Assembly: GCF_029968035.1 (NCBI RefSeq)
Contig: NZ_JASCIQ010000026.1
Coordinates: forward strand, 57,449 to 121,448
Reading direction: 5' to 3'
DNA length: 64,000 bases
DNA from: Streptomyces cavernicola
Lineage (GTDB): Bacteria > Actinomycetota > Actinomycetes > Streptomycetales > Streptomycetaceae
Shown: piece by piece, positions 43,217 through 51,720 of the stretch
Numbering within the stretch: position 1 is the first letter of the stretch
How the letters are laid out: every line of letters begins with the position of its first letter
Position numbers and translations under genes: made by a program
The notes under the pieces: generated by a model
Told to the model about the DNA's origin: nothing
The model's database searches: none
What the model saw: only the letters and a program-made list of their open reading frames with translations

Positions 43217-44137
43217 TCAGCTCAGCGGCAGCCGGTACAGGCCGCCGGGCAGCGGCTCGACCAGCCCGTCCGACACCAGGCCGTCCAGCGCGCGGGCCCG
43301 CTGCACCGGCTCGTCCCACACCCGGTCGAGCGCGGCCTGCGGCACCGGCGCCACGGCCTCCCGCAACACGGCGAGCAGCTTGCCGCGGACCTGCCGGTCG
43401 GTGCCCGCGTACGTCTGGCCGCGCCGGGCGGGGCCTTCGTGCGCGGGCTTCCCGGCGAGGCGCCACGTGCACTGGCCGGCGATCGGGCAGCGCGCGCAGT
43501 CCTCGTTCTTCGCCGTGCAGACCAGCGCGCCGAGCTCCATCGAGGCGGCCGCCCAGCGCGCGGCGCGCTCCTCGTCCTCGGGCAGCAGGGCGCGGGCCAG
43601 CTTCCGCTCGGCGGCGGTGGTGGCGTTCGGCGGGTACTGCACGCCGGTCGCCGCCCGCGCGAACACCCGGCGCACGTTCGTGTCGAGCACCGCATGCCGC
43701 TGCCCGTACGCGAACGAGGCCACGGCCGCCGCCGTGTACTCGCCGATGCCGGGCAGCGCGAGCAGCTGCGCGTGCTTGCGCGGTACGTCGCCGCCGTGCC
43801 GTTCGGTTATCGCCACGGCCGCGCCGTGCAGGCGCAGCGCGCGGCGCGGGTAGCCGAGCCGGCCCCAGGCGCGGACCGCCTCGCCGGGCGGTTCCTTGGC
43901 CAGGTCCGCGGGGCGCGGCCAGCGCGCGAGCCACTGCTCGTACACCGGCAGGACCCGGCTGACCGGGGTCTGCTGCAGCATGAACTCGCTGACCATCACG
44001 CCCCACGGGCCCGCTTCGGGGCGGCGCCAGGGCAGGTCGCGTGCGTGCGACTCGAACCACGCGATGACGGGTGCGTGGAGCGAGTGCGACGCGTCGGGAG
44101 CGTCGGGGGCTTGGGGGGTTGAGGTGGTCGCAGTCAT
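43217..44137 (-). CDS. mutY: A/G-specific adenine DNA glycosylase MutY
   Basis: Removes adenine mispaired with 8-oxoguanine. 306 aa: EFMLQQTPVSRVLPVYEQWL with the catalytic Glu, the helix-hairpin-helix LPGIGEYTAAAVASFAYG and VLDTNVRRVFAR with the catalytic Asp. The [4Fe-4S] ligands are spaced C-x6-C-x2-C-x5-C (CTAKNEDCARCPIAGQC). The NUDIX-like C-terminal domain of longer MutY proteins is missing, as in other actinobacteria. ATG 44137 gives MTATTSTPQ. Confidence 0.94.
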   Translation of the reverse strand: MTATTSTPQAPDAPDASHSLHAPVIAWFESHARDLPWRRPEAGPWGVMVSEFMLQQTPVSRVLPVYEQWLARWPRPADLAKEPPGEAVRAWGRLGYPRRALRLHGAAVAITERHGGDVPRKHAQLLALPGIGEYTAAAVASFAYGQRHAVLDTNVRRVFARAATGVQYPPNATTAAERKLARALLPEDEERAARWAAASMELGALVCTAKNEDCARCPIAGQCTWRLAGKPAHEGPARRGQTYAGTDRQVRGKLLAVLREAVAPVPQAALDRVWDEPVQRARALDGLVSDGLVEPLPGGLYRLPLS

Positions 44138-44213
44138 GGCACGGCGAGTGTCCCACGGGCGAGTTGGGGGCGGGGACATTGCCGTGCCGTACGCCGTCCA
44201 CCGCCCCGTCGCC

Positions 44214-44921
44214 TCAGTGGGTCCGCTCGCCCTGGTACGGGGCGGGCTGCGGGGCCGCGGACGCGTGCCCGGCGAGCGCGTCACCCGCCGCGGCGCGGTC
44301 ACCGGGACCGGCGAACCAGCGCACCGCCTGCGTTGACGAACCGCGCAGCGCGAGGGCGACCCGCGCACCGGGCCGGGCGCCGAGGCGGACCACCAGGAAC
44401 GCCACGAGCGCGCCGAGCAGCAGGCCGATCGCCACGTCGTGCGGGTAGTGCACGCCGACGAAGACCCGCGAGAACGCCATGAGCACCGCCATCGGCAGCG
44501 TCAGCCAGGCGAGCGAGCGCCAGGCGAGGACCAGGGCGACGGCCGCGGCGCCCGCGATCGTGGAGTGGTTGCTGGGGAACGACCAGTCGCCCACCTCCGG
44601 GCACTCCACCAGGGCGGCGGCCGCGCCCGCCACGGCCCGGCACGGCCGCTCCTCGTCCACGGCCGACTTGATCAACTCGCTGACCACATAGGCGAATGCG
44701 GTGGCGAGCGGGGCCAGGACCGATATCGCCAGGGCGCGCGGATCGCCGCGCCGCGCACGCCACCAGGCCGCTGCGAAGAGCACGCCGAAGAGCAACAGCC
44801 CGGCCTCGGTCCATACTTCGGCCAGGGTCTGCAGCCAGGCCGGGGTGTCGTGGGCGAAGCCGATGATGTCGCGATAGAGGTCGGAGGTGTCGACCGGAGT
44901 GTTGCTTTCCATGCTCTCCAT
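44214..44921 (-). CDS. PAP2-family membrane phosphatase
   Basis: A 235-aa protein with about six helices and the full lipid-phosphatase signature: KSAVDEERPCR, PSNHSTIAGA and SRVFVGVHYPHDV. It dephosphorylates lipid phosphates such as undecaprenyl pyrophosphate or phosphatidate outside the membrane; which one is unknown. The start is ATG 44921 or 44912. It lies 76 bp upstream of mutY in the same direction. An Ala/Pro-rich cytoplasmic tail ends the protein. Confidence 0.9.
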   Translation of the reverse strand: MESMESNTPVDTSDLYRDIIGFAHDTPAWLQTLAEVWTEAGLLLFGVLFAAAWWRARRGDPRALAISVLAPLATAFAYVVSELIKSAVDEERPCRAVAGAAAALVECPEVGDWSFPSNHSTIAGAAAVALVLAWRSLAWLTLPMAVLMAFSRVFVGVHYPHDVAIGLLLGALVAFLVVRLGARPGARVALALRGSSTQAVRWFAGPGDRAAAGDALAGHASAAPQPAPYQGERTH

Positions 44922-45082
44922 GGTCGTGGACGCCGCGGACCGCTCCGACCAGCGGGCCACCCGCCGGTGTGCTGCTCTGCGGTTCCGAGGTGTCGCGCTG
45001 CGGGCTGATGATCCGTAAAAGTCCGGGCCCAGGGCGGCGGGTGGGGCGGGAGTCGGGGCCGTTCTCTCGTAAGGTTTGGGCC

Positions 45083-45895
45083 GTGGGATCTCTGCGTAAT
45101 CCGATCGGGCCGCTTCCCTCCTCCATCTACTGGCGCCGGAGGGCGGTTCTGCTGTCCGTCGTCGGCGTGCTCGCGCTGTTGGTCGTCTGGGCCGTCACCG
45201 GCGGTGGCGGCAGCGACACCGGCGGATCGGGTACGCCGGACGGCAAGGGACCCGCGCCGTCCATCACTCCCGGACCTTCCGGTTCCGGCCCCGCGATCAG
45301 TGAACAGCCGGGCGGACGCGATGAGTCGGGCGAGGGCGGCGGCTCGGGCGAGGGTTCCGGTTCGGGAGCGGGTGCGGGCTCCGGTGCGGGCGACGGCGGT
45401 GATGCGGGCGGAGTCGGCGGCGCCACCGGCGACGTGGGAGAGAACGGCGTCGTCGACGGCTCCGGTACGCGCGTCCCGGCGGGCGCGGCGCTCGCCAACT
45501 GCACGCCGTCCCAGGTGATGTGGACCCTGCGCAGCGTCCGCAACGCGTACGAGCCGGGCCAGAAGCCGAAGTTCGAGATGATCGCGGAGAACACCTCGGG
45601 CACCCCCTGCAAGCTCGACGTCGGCCCCGAGGGAACGGTCCTGACGATCACTCAGGCCGAGGGCGGCGACGTCCTGTGGGCCTCGGACGACTGCCCGCGC
45701 GGCCCCGGCCATCTGTTCCTGAAGGTGGCCCAGGGCGGGAAGTTCACGCACGCCGTGGAGTGGGACCGCAAGCCGAGCGAGGAGCAGTGCGCCACCCCGC
45801 GCCCCGGTTCGGCGGAGCCGGGCACGTACCTGGTCGAGGCGAAGACGCCGGGGATGCCGACGGCGCGGGCGTCGTTCGTCCTCAAGGAGGCGTGA
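45083..45895 (+). CDS. Membrane-anchored extracellular protein, conserved hypothetical
   Basis: A 270-aa protein: GTG start at 45083, one N-terminal helix (VLLSVVGVLALLVVWAV), a long Gly/Ser linker (about residues 40-130) and a compact C-terminal domain with NCTPSQVMWTLRSVRNAY, GTPCKLDVGPEG and a WASDDCPRG segment. Two or three Cys may form disulfides. The domain is beta-rich and resembles adhesin or carbohydrate-binding folds, but I do not recognise a family. Confidence 0.8.
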   Translation: MGSLRNPIGPLPSSIYWRRRAVLLSVVGVLALLVVWAVTGGGGSDTGGSGTPDGKGPAPSITPGPSGSGPAISEQPGGRDESGEGGGSGEGSGSGAGAGSGAGDGGDAGGVGGATGDVGENGVVDGSGTRVPAGAALANCTPSQVMWTLRSVRNAYEPGQKPKFEMIAENTSGTPCKLDVGPEGTVLTITQAEGGDVLWASDDCPRGPGHLFLKVAQGGKFTHAVEWDRKPSEEQCATPRPGSAEPGTYLVEAKTPGMPTARASFVLKEA

Positions 45896-45958
45896 GCAGA
45901 GGCCTGTTCGGCCTTTGCGGACGGGAGGCGGGGGCTGGGGCGGCGCCCCGGGCCCCTG

Positions 45959-47083
45959 CTACACGTACCGCTCCAGGATCGAGGACTCCGCCAGGCGGGA
46001 GAGGCCCTCGCGGACGCTGCGCGCGCGGGCCTCGCCGACGCCGTCCACCGTCTGCAGGTCGTCCACGCTGGCGGCGAGCAGCTTCTGCAGGCCGCCGAAG
46101 TGCTCCACCAGACGGTCGATGATCGCGCCGGGCAGCCGCGGCACCTTCGCGAGCAGTCGGAAGCCGCGCGGGGACACTGCGGAGTCGAGCGTCTCGGGCG
46201 AGCCCGTGTACCCCAACGCCCTTGCCACTATGGGAAGTTCGAGCAGCTCGGGGTGGGTCAGCTCGTTCAGTTCGTGCAGCGCTTCCTCGACGGTGCGGGA
46301 ACGCTTCGCGGTCGGCGCGGGCACATAGTCCCGTACGACGAGTTCGCGCTCCGGCTCGACGCCCGCGATCAACTCGTCGAGCTGCAGGGCGAGAAGGCGA
46401 CCGTCGGTGCCGAGCTCCACCACGTACTCGGCGATCTCGGTGGCGATGCGGCGGACCATCTCCAGGCGCTGGGCGACCGCCGTCACGTCCCGGACCGTCA
46501 CCAGGTCCTCGATCTCCAGGGCGGAGAGCGTGCCCGCGACCTCGTCCAGGCGGAGCTTGTACCGCTCGAGCGTGGCCAGGGCCTGGTTGGCGCGGGACAG
46601 GATCGCGGCGGAGTCCTCCAGGACGCGGCGCTGCCCGTCGACGTACAGCGCGATCAGGCGCATCGACTGGGAGACCGAGACCACCGGGAAGCCGACCTGC
46701 TTGCTGACCCGGTCCGCCGTGCGGTGCCGGGTGCCGGTCTCCTCGGTGGGGATCGTCGGGTCCGGCACGAGCTGGACGCCGGCCCGCAGGATCTTGGAGA
46801 GGTCCGACGAGACGACGATGCCGCCGTCGAGCTTGCAGAGCTCGCGCAGTCGCGTCGCGGTGAACTCCACGTCGAGCACGAAGCCGCCGGTGCACATCAC
46901 CTCGACGGTCTTGTCCGAGCCGAGCACGATGAGTCCGCCGGTGTTGCCCCGCAGGATGCGCTCGAGGCCGTCGCGCAGTGCCGTACCGGGCGCGACCGCG
47001 CTCAGCGAGGCGCGCATCAGCCCATCGGAGCCGGAGCTCCCACCCGACTTGCCGGGAGCTGCCGCCCGGTCATTGGCTGCCAC
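45959..47083 (-). CDS. disA: DNA integrity scanning diadenylate cyclase DisA
   Basis: A 374-aa enzyme that makes c-di-AMP from two ATP and scans DNA. The DAC domain shows KLDGGIVVSSD, with Asp86 at the place of the DGA motif (Gly replaces Ala), and TGTRHRTADRVS for the RHR motif. A helical spine and a C-terminal helix-hairpin-helix domain (LQTVDGVGEARARSVREGL) follow. GTG 47083 follows GGAGG. In Streptomyces c-di-AMP controls osmotic balance and wall hydrolases. It lies downstream of radA, its known partner. Confidence 0.95.
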   Translation of the reverse strand: MAANDRAAAPGKSGGSSGSDGLMRASLSAVAPGTALRDGLERILRGNTGGLIVLGSDKTVEVMCTGGFVLDVEFTATRLRELCKLDGGIVVSSDLSKILRAGVQLVPDPTIPTEETGTRHRTADRVSKQVGFPVVSVSQSMRLIALYVDGQRRVLEDSAAILSRANQALATLERYKLRLDEVAGTLSALEIEDLVTVRDVTAVAQRLEMVRRIATEIAEYVVELGTDGRLLALQLDELIAGVEPERELVVRDYVPAPTAKRSRTVEEALHELNELTHPELLELPIVARALGYTGSPETLDSAVSPRGFRLLAKVPRLPGAIIDRLVEHFGGLQKLLAASVDDLQTVDGVGEARARSVREGLSRLAESSILERYV

Positions 47084-47349
47084 TGCACTCCTCCGGTCGC
47101 GGTTTCCTTGCCCTCGGTGTGTACGGAACGCCTGGTGCGCGGTGCCGTACGGCCCTTGCTCGTACGGCCCCTGGTTCGTACGGGTGGGCGAGACCGGGGC
47201 AAAGTCTACCGGCGGTCCCAGGCCGTGTCCGCAGAGTCCCGCCTGCCCAGAGACGCCCGGCACACACGCTCCGGACGCCGCGGTGGGCGCAGTTCGGGCG
47301 GACGGGGAGATTCCGCTGTGGCGTCACCCAAGAGCCGCGGCGGCGTCGC
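47084..47349. promoter_or_regulatory. disA upstream region
   Basis: 266 bp between radA and disA. CGTACGG occurs four times within 47120-47181, three of them as CGTACGGCCC or CGTACGGGT spaced 15-18 bp. This may be a small regulatory repeat; I see no gene. Confidence 0.4.
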
Positions 47350-48753
47350 CTAAGAGCTCTGCTCCTCCTTCGGCGCTCTGCGGCGGGACTTGGGGAGGAC
47401 CCGCAGCGCATCTCCCATGTCGGCGACTTCGGTGACCTTCATGCCGGCCGGGACCTTGCCCGGGTCGCTCGGCACCAGTGCGTGCGTGAAGCCGAGGCGG
47501 TGGGCCTCGGCCAGCCTGCGCTGGACGCCCGTGACGCGTCTGACCTCGCCCGCGAGGCCGACCTCGCCGATCGCGACCAGGTTCTTCGGCAGCGGGGTGT
47601 CGCTCGCGGCGCTCGCCAGGGCGAGGGCCACGGCCAGGTCGGCGGCGGGCTCGGAGAGCTTCACGCCGCCGACCGTCGCGCTGTAGATGTCCCTTTTGCC
47701 CAGGGCGCTGATACGACCGCGCTGTTCGAGCACGGCGAGCATCATCGAGACGCGGGAGGTCTCCAGGCCCGACGTCGTACGCCTGGGGGAGGGGATCTGC
47801 GAGTCGACCGTCAGCGCCTGGACCTCGGCGACCAGTGGGCGGCGGCCTTCGAGGGTGACGGTCAGACAGGTGCCGGGGACCGGCTCGGCGCGGCGGGTGA
47901 GGAACAGGCCGCTGGGGTCGGCGAGTCCGGTGATGCCCTCGTCGTGCAGCTCGAAGCAGCCGACCTCGTCCGTCGCCCCGTAACGGTTCTTGACGCCGCG
48001 GACCAGGCGCAGGCGCGCGTGCCGGTCGCCCTCGAAGGAGAGGACCACGTCCACCAGGTGCTCCAGGAGGCGGGGGCCCGCGATGTTGCCGTCCTTCGTG
48101 ACGTGGCCGACGAGGAGCGTGGACATGCCGCGTTCCTTGGAGGCGCGGATCAGGGCGCCCGCCACCTCGCGCACCTGGGCCATGCCGCCGGGGGCGCCGT
48201 CGATCTCCGGCGAGGCGACCGTCTGCACCGAGTCCAGGATCAGGAGCGAGGGCTTCACCGCGTCCAAGTGGCCCAGAACGGCGGCGAGATCGGTCTCGGC
48301 GGCCAGGTACAGGTGGTCGTTCAGGGCGTTGATGCGGTCGGCGCGGAGCCGGACCTGGCTCGCGGACTCCTCGCCCGTCACATACAGCGTGCGGTGGTCG
48401 TCGCTCGCCGCCTTCGCCGCGACGTCGAGCAGCAGCGTGGACTTGCCGACGCCGGGCTCGCCCGCGAGCAGCACCACGGCGCCGGGCACCAGGCCGCCGC
48501 CGAGCACCCGGTCCAGCTCGTCCACACCGGTGGAGCGGGCCGTGGCCTGGCGGCCGTCGACCTGGCCGATGGGCAGGGCGGAGTTGGTGACGCGGCCGGG
48601 GGCCGTCGTGCGGACCGCGGGCGCGCCGTACTCCTCGACCGTGCCCCAGGCCTGGCATTCGGGGCAGCGGCCGAGCCACTTGGCCGTCTGCCAGCCGCAC
48701 TCCGTGCAGCGGTACGACGGACGGTCCTTGGTGGATTTCGTACGGGCAGCCAT
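47350..48753 (-). CDS. radA: DNA repair ATPase RadA (Sms)
   Basis: A 467-aa branch-migration helicase of recombination. The zinc finger is RCTECGWQTAKWLGRCPECQ-like with four Cys. The RecA core has GEPGVGKSTLL (Walker A), LLILDSVQT and the RadA motif KNRYG (VKNRYGATDEVG). The C-terminal Lon-protease-like domain holds VAIGEVGLAGEVR. ATG 48753 gives MAARTKSTKD. In Bacillus RadA binds and inhibits DisA; here disA is the next gene in the same direction. Confidence 0.95.
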   Translation of the reverse strand: MAARTKSTKDRPSYRCTECGWQTAKWLGRCPECQAWGTVEEYGAPAVRTTAPGRVTNSALPIGQVDGRQATARSTGVDELDRVLGGGLVPGAVVLLAGEPGVGKSTLLLDVAAKAASDDHRTLYVTGEESASQVRLRADRINALNDHLYLAAETDLAAVLGHLDAVKPSLLILDSVQTVASPEIDGAPGGMAQVREVAGALIRASKERGMSTLLVGHVTKDGNIAGPRLLEHLVDVVLSFEGDRHARLRLVRGVKNRYGATDEVGCFELHDEGITGLADPSGLFLTRRAEPVPGTCLTVTLEGRRPLVAEVQALTVDSQIPSPRRTTSGLETSRVSMMLAVLEQRGRISALGKRDIYSATVGGVKLSEPAADLAVALALASAASDTPLPKNLVAIGEVGLAGEVRRVTGVQRRLAEAHRLGFTHALVPSDPGKVPAGMKVTEVADMGDALRVLPKSRRRAPKEEQSS

Positions 48754-48975
48754 GTGCGAAACCGTAGCGGGAGCCACTGACAACGCGGGCCGGGGGCGGT
48801 CGTGGCCGTGCTCGCGGGGGCTGTGCACCGGGGCGTGCTTCTGTGCGACCCCTGCTCGGCCGGTGCGCTGGAATGGGGCGTTCCTGTCCCCTTTCGAGGG
48901 ATCTGTTCACCCGTAAGGATTAAAGGTCCGCAAGCGGGCGGACCGCCCCTGCCCCCGGCCCCTACGGTCGCACGC

Positions 48976-50712
48976 GTGACGACCAGTAGCCCGGAGCATC
49001 CCACCAAGACCACCGGCGCACACCGGGCGCACCGTCGTGCGCCCAGGACCGTCCCGCAGGAACCGTCGGCGCGCCACGAGCCTTATCTGGACGGCCTGTT
49101 CACGTACTGCCTGTCCGTGCTGTGCGACCACGACGCCGCGACGGCCGCGCTCGGCGACGTCCTCGCGCTCGCCGAGCGGCGCTCGTCACGCGCCCCCGAG
49201 AAGGCGGCCGCCCGCCGCGCGTGGCTGTACGCGCTCGCGCGCTGGGCCTGTCTGCGGCGGCTCGCTGAGGCCAAGCGGAAGCGGCAGGGCGGCGCCCATG
49301 TGGCGGGCCGGGCCGCGCAGAGCGGCGGTGGAGCGGCCGTGCCCGACGCCGTCGAGGGCGAGCGGCGCCGCCAACTCGCCCTGCTCGCCTGGCCGGAGGC
49401 GGCCGGCACCACGCCCGAGCAGCGCGAGGCCCTGGAGCTCGCGGTCCGGCACGGCCTGTCGGCCGGGGAGGTCGCCTCGGTGCTCGGTCTCGAAGGGGAT
49501 GCCGCGCGTGAGCTGCTCGCCGCCGCGGCCTGCGAGGTGGAGCGCACCCGGGCCGCGCTCGCCGTCGTCGAGACCGGCGCCTGCCCGAGCATCGTCCGGC
49601 TCACCGGCGACCAGCAGGTGTTCCTGGGCGCCGCGCTGCGCCGCGAGCTCGTCCGGCACGTCGACGACTGCCCGCGCTGCCGTCGTACGGCCGAGCGCGC
49701 CGGGGCCGCCGCCTGGCCCGGCACCTCCGCCGCGCCCGCCGCGCTGCCCGTGGTCCCGGCGCCGCGCGACGCCGTGCACGGGGCGATGGCGCGGGCACCA
49801 CGCGCGCGTGCGCACGCCCCGCGGTTCGACCGGCGGGGCTTCCCGATGGACCCCAAGGACCACGCGGCCCGCCGGGACCGGATGCGCGCCCGCGCGGTGA
49901 CGACGACGGTCGTGGCCACCGTCGTCGCGGCCCCGGTGCTCGCCCTGTGGGCGGCGTACCGAGGTGCGCCGCTGACCGGCGAGGCCATGGACGGCCGCTC
50001 GGTCACCGCGAGCGAGGGCGGCGCCACCGGCCTGGACGGCGACCGCGCGGACCACTACGAGAACGCGGGCAACGCGCGCAGCGAGCCCGACCCCCGGTTC
50101 ACCGAGGACAAGCGGTCGCCGGACGTCTCGGTCGAGGTGATCAGCCCCGGCGCCGCACCTTCGCGCACCGGCGTGGGCCCCGGCCGCCTCACCGTGGACG
50201 CGCAGCCCAGCGGCGGTTCGACGCTCATCACGCTGACCGCCTCGGGCGGCGCGCCGGTGCACTGGTCGGCGTACGAGGGCGCGTCCTGGCTGTGGCTGAG
50301 CCGGACGTCCGGGGTGCTCGAACCCGGCGAGTCCACGACGGTGCGGGTGTACGTCGACGAGAGCCGGGAGCCCGCGGGCACGTGGCACGCGCGCGTGCGG
50401 ATCGGTCCGGGCGACTCGGTGGTGGTGATCGACGGTCGTGGCGCGGGCTCCCTCTCGCCCAGCGATCCGGGCCGCCCCACCTCGCCGACGCCCACCGACC
50501 CGAGCCCCACGGACCCCACGCCGACCGACCCGACGCCCACGGACCCGAGCCCCACCGACCCGTCGCCGACGGACCCGGGCCCGACGGATCCGGGCCCGAC
50601 CGATCCCACGCCGAGCCCGACGAGCCCGTCGCCGACGGGGTCGCCCACCGGTTCGCCCACAGAGCCGACGACGAGCCCGTCGGACACCGGCTCACCGAGC
50701 CGGTCCGGCTGA
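48976..50712 (+). CDS. Sigma-like / zinc-finger / TM / BACON-domain fusion protein
   Basis: A 578-aa protein in five parts. Residues 35-100 resemble ECF sigma region 2 (YLDGLFTYCLSVLCDHDAA, RAWLYALARWACLRRL). Residues 134-195 resemble region 4 (TPEQREALELAVRHGLSAGEVASVLGLEGDAAREL). H228-x3-C232-x2-C235 matches the anti-sigma zinc motif. A single TM helix lies at 307-327. A BACON-type beta domain at 385-485 contains WLWLSRTSGVLEPGESTTVRV. A PTDP repeat tail covers 503-545. GTG 48976 fits the conserved start. It is divergent from radA. It could be a membrane-tethered transcription regulator or a degenerate relic used as a sensor. Confidence 0.75.
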   Translation: MTTSSPEHPTKTTGAHRAHRRAPRTVPQEPSARHEPYLDGLFTYCLSVLCDHDAATAALGDVLALAERRSSRAPEKAAARRAWLYALARWACLRRLAEAKRKRQGGAHVAGRAAQSGGGAAVPDAVEGERRRQLALLAWPEAAGTTPEQREALELAVRHGLSAGEVASVLGLEGDAARELLAAAACEVERTRAALAVVETGACPSIVRLTGDQQVFLGAALRRELVRHVDDCPRCRRTAERAGAAAWPGTSAAPAALPVVPAPRDAVHGAMARAPRARAHAPRFDRRGFPMDPKDHAARRDRMRARAVTTTVVATVVAAPVLALWAAYRGAPLTGEAMDGRSVTASEGGATGLDGDRADHYENAGNARSEPDPRFTEDKRSPDVSVEVISPGAAPSRTGVGPGRLTVDAQPSGGSTLITLTASGGAPVHWSAYEGASWLWLSRTSGVLEPGESTTVRVYVDESREPAGTWHARVRIGPGDSVVVIDGRGAGSLSPSDPGRPTSPTPTDPSPTDPTPTDPTPTDPSPTDPSPTDPGPTDPGPTDPTPSPTSPSPTGSPTGSPTEPTTSPSDTGSPSRSG

Positions 50713-50753
50713 GCAGTGACGGTTCAGCAGCCCCGGCAGTGACGGTTCAGCAG
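50713..50753. repeat. 18-bp direct repeat
   Basis: GCAGTGACGGTTCAGCAG occurs at 50713-50730 and 50736-50753, period 23, just after the fusion-protein stop codon. Confidence 0.85.
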
Positions 50754-50791
50754 TCCGGCCGGGGCTGCGGCGCGCAGGTCGGGCCGGCAGG

Positions 50792-51649
50792 TCAGGACGG
50801 GTCCGCCGGATGCGGCGCCACCAGCGGGAGCTGGGACGCGAGCCGCTCCTCGCACAGCTCCGCGAGGCGCGCGTACCCCTTCTCGCCCATCAGCTCGATC
50901 AGCTCCGGGCGGTACGACTCGTACACCGCCTTGCCCGCACCGTGCGCCGAGGTCGCCGAGGTGCACCACCAGTGCAGGTCGTGGCCGCCGGGACCCCAGC
51001 CCCTGCGGTCGTACTCCCCGATGGAGATCTGCAGGACCCGGGTGTCGTCGGGCCGGTCGATCCACTCGTATGTCCTGCGGACCGGGAGCTGCCAGCAGAC
51101 GTCCGGCTTGGTCTCCAGGGGCTCGCGGCCCTCGCGCAGCGCCAGGATGTGCAGCGAGCAGCCCGCGCCGCCGGCGAAGCCCGGACGGTTCTGGAAGATG
51201 CAGGAGCCCTCGAAGCGGCGGGTCTGGCGCTCGCCGTCCTCGTCCTCCTGGATCCAGCCCGTCTCCGCACCGACGTCGTGGTGCTGCCAGATCTCCGGCG
51301 TGAGCTTCGCCACGTGCTTCGCCACGCGCTTCTCGTCGTCCTCGTCGGAGAAGTGCGCCCCGAGCGTGCAGCAGCCGTCGTCGGCGCGGCCCGCCTGGAT
51401 GCCCTGGCAGCCGCTGCCGAAGATGCACGTCCAGCGCGAGGTGAGCCAGGTCAGGTCACAGCGGAAAACCTGCTCGTCATCGGCAGGATCGGGGAACTCG
51501 ACCCAGGCGCGGGCGAAGTCGAGACCCTGCTCGTCGGGAACGCCGGCGCCGGTCTTCTCGCCCTGCGCGGCGCTCTTCCCGTCCTTCTTCTTGGACGCCT
51601 TGGAAGGTTTGGAGGTTTTGTCGTTCTTCGCCTTTTTCGTCTTGGCCAC
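50792..51649 (-). CDS. Cys-rich cytoplasmic hypothetical protein
   Basis: A 285-aa protein. A Lys/Ser-rich N-terminal tail (residues 1-30) precedes a domain with clustered cysteines: FRCDLTWLTSRWTCIFGSGCQGI, DDGCCTLGAHF and EGSCIFQNRPGFAGGAGCSLHILAL. The spacing resembles Fe-S or zinc oxidase-like YkgJ/DUF3109-type proteins. WWCTSATSAHGAGKAVYES lies near the end. No signal peptide. ATG 51649 begins MAKTKKAK. Family assignment is tentative. Confidence 0.78.
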   Translation of the reverse strand: MAKTKKAKNDKTSKPSKASKKKDGKSAAQGEKTGAGVPDEQGLDFARAWVEFPDPADDEQVFRCDLTWLTSRWTCIFGSGCQGIQAGRADDGCCTLGAHFSDEDDEKRVAKHVAKLTPEIWQHHDVGAETGWIQEDEDGERQTRRFEGSCIFQNRPGFAGGAGCSLHILALREGREPLETKPDVCWQLPVRRTYEWIDRPDDTRVLQISIGEYDRRGWGPGGHDLHWWCTSATSAHGAGKAVYESYRPELIELMGEKGYARLAELCEERLASQLPLVAPHPADPS

Positions 51650-51720
51650 GAATCCAGGGTATGCGTGCGGACCTGGTGGAGAGGACCGGTGGGCCTGCCG
51701 GGGGCAGTAGCGTTTTCCGT

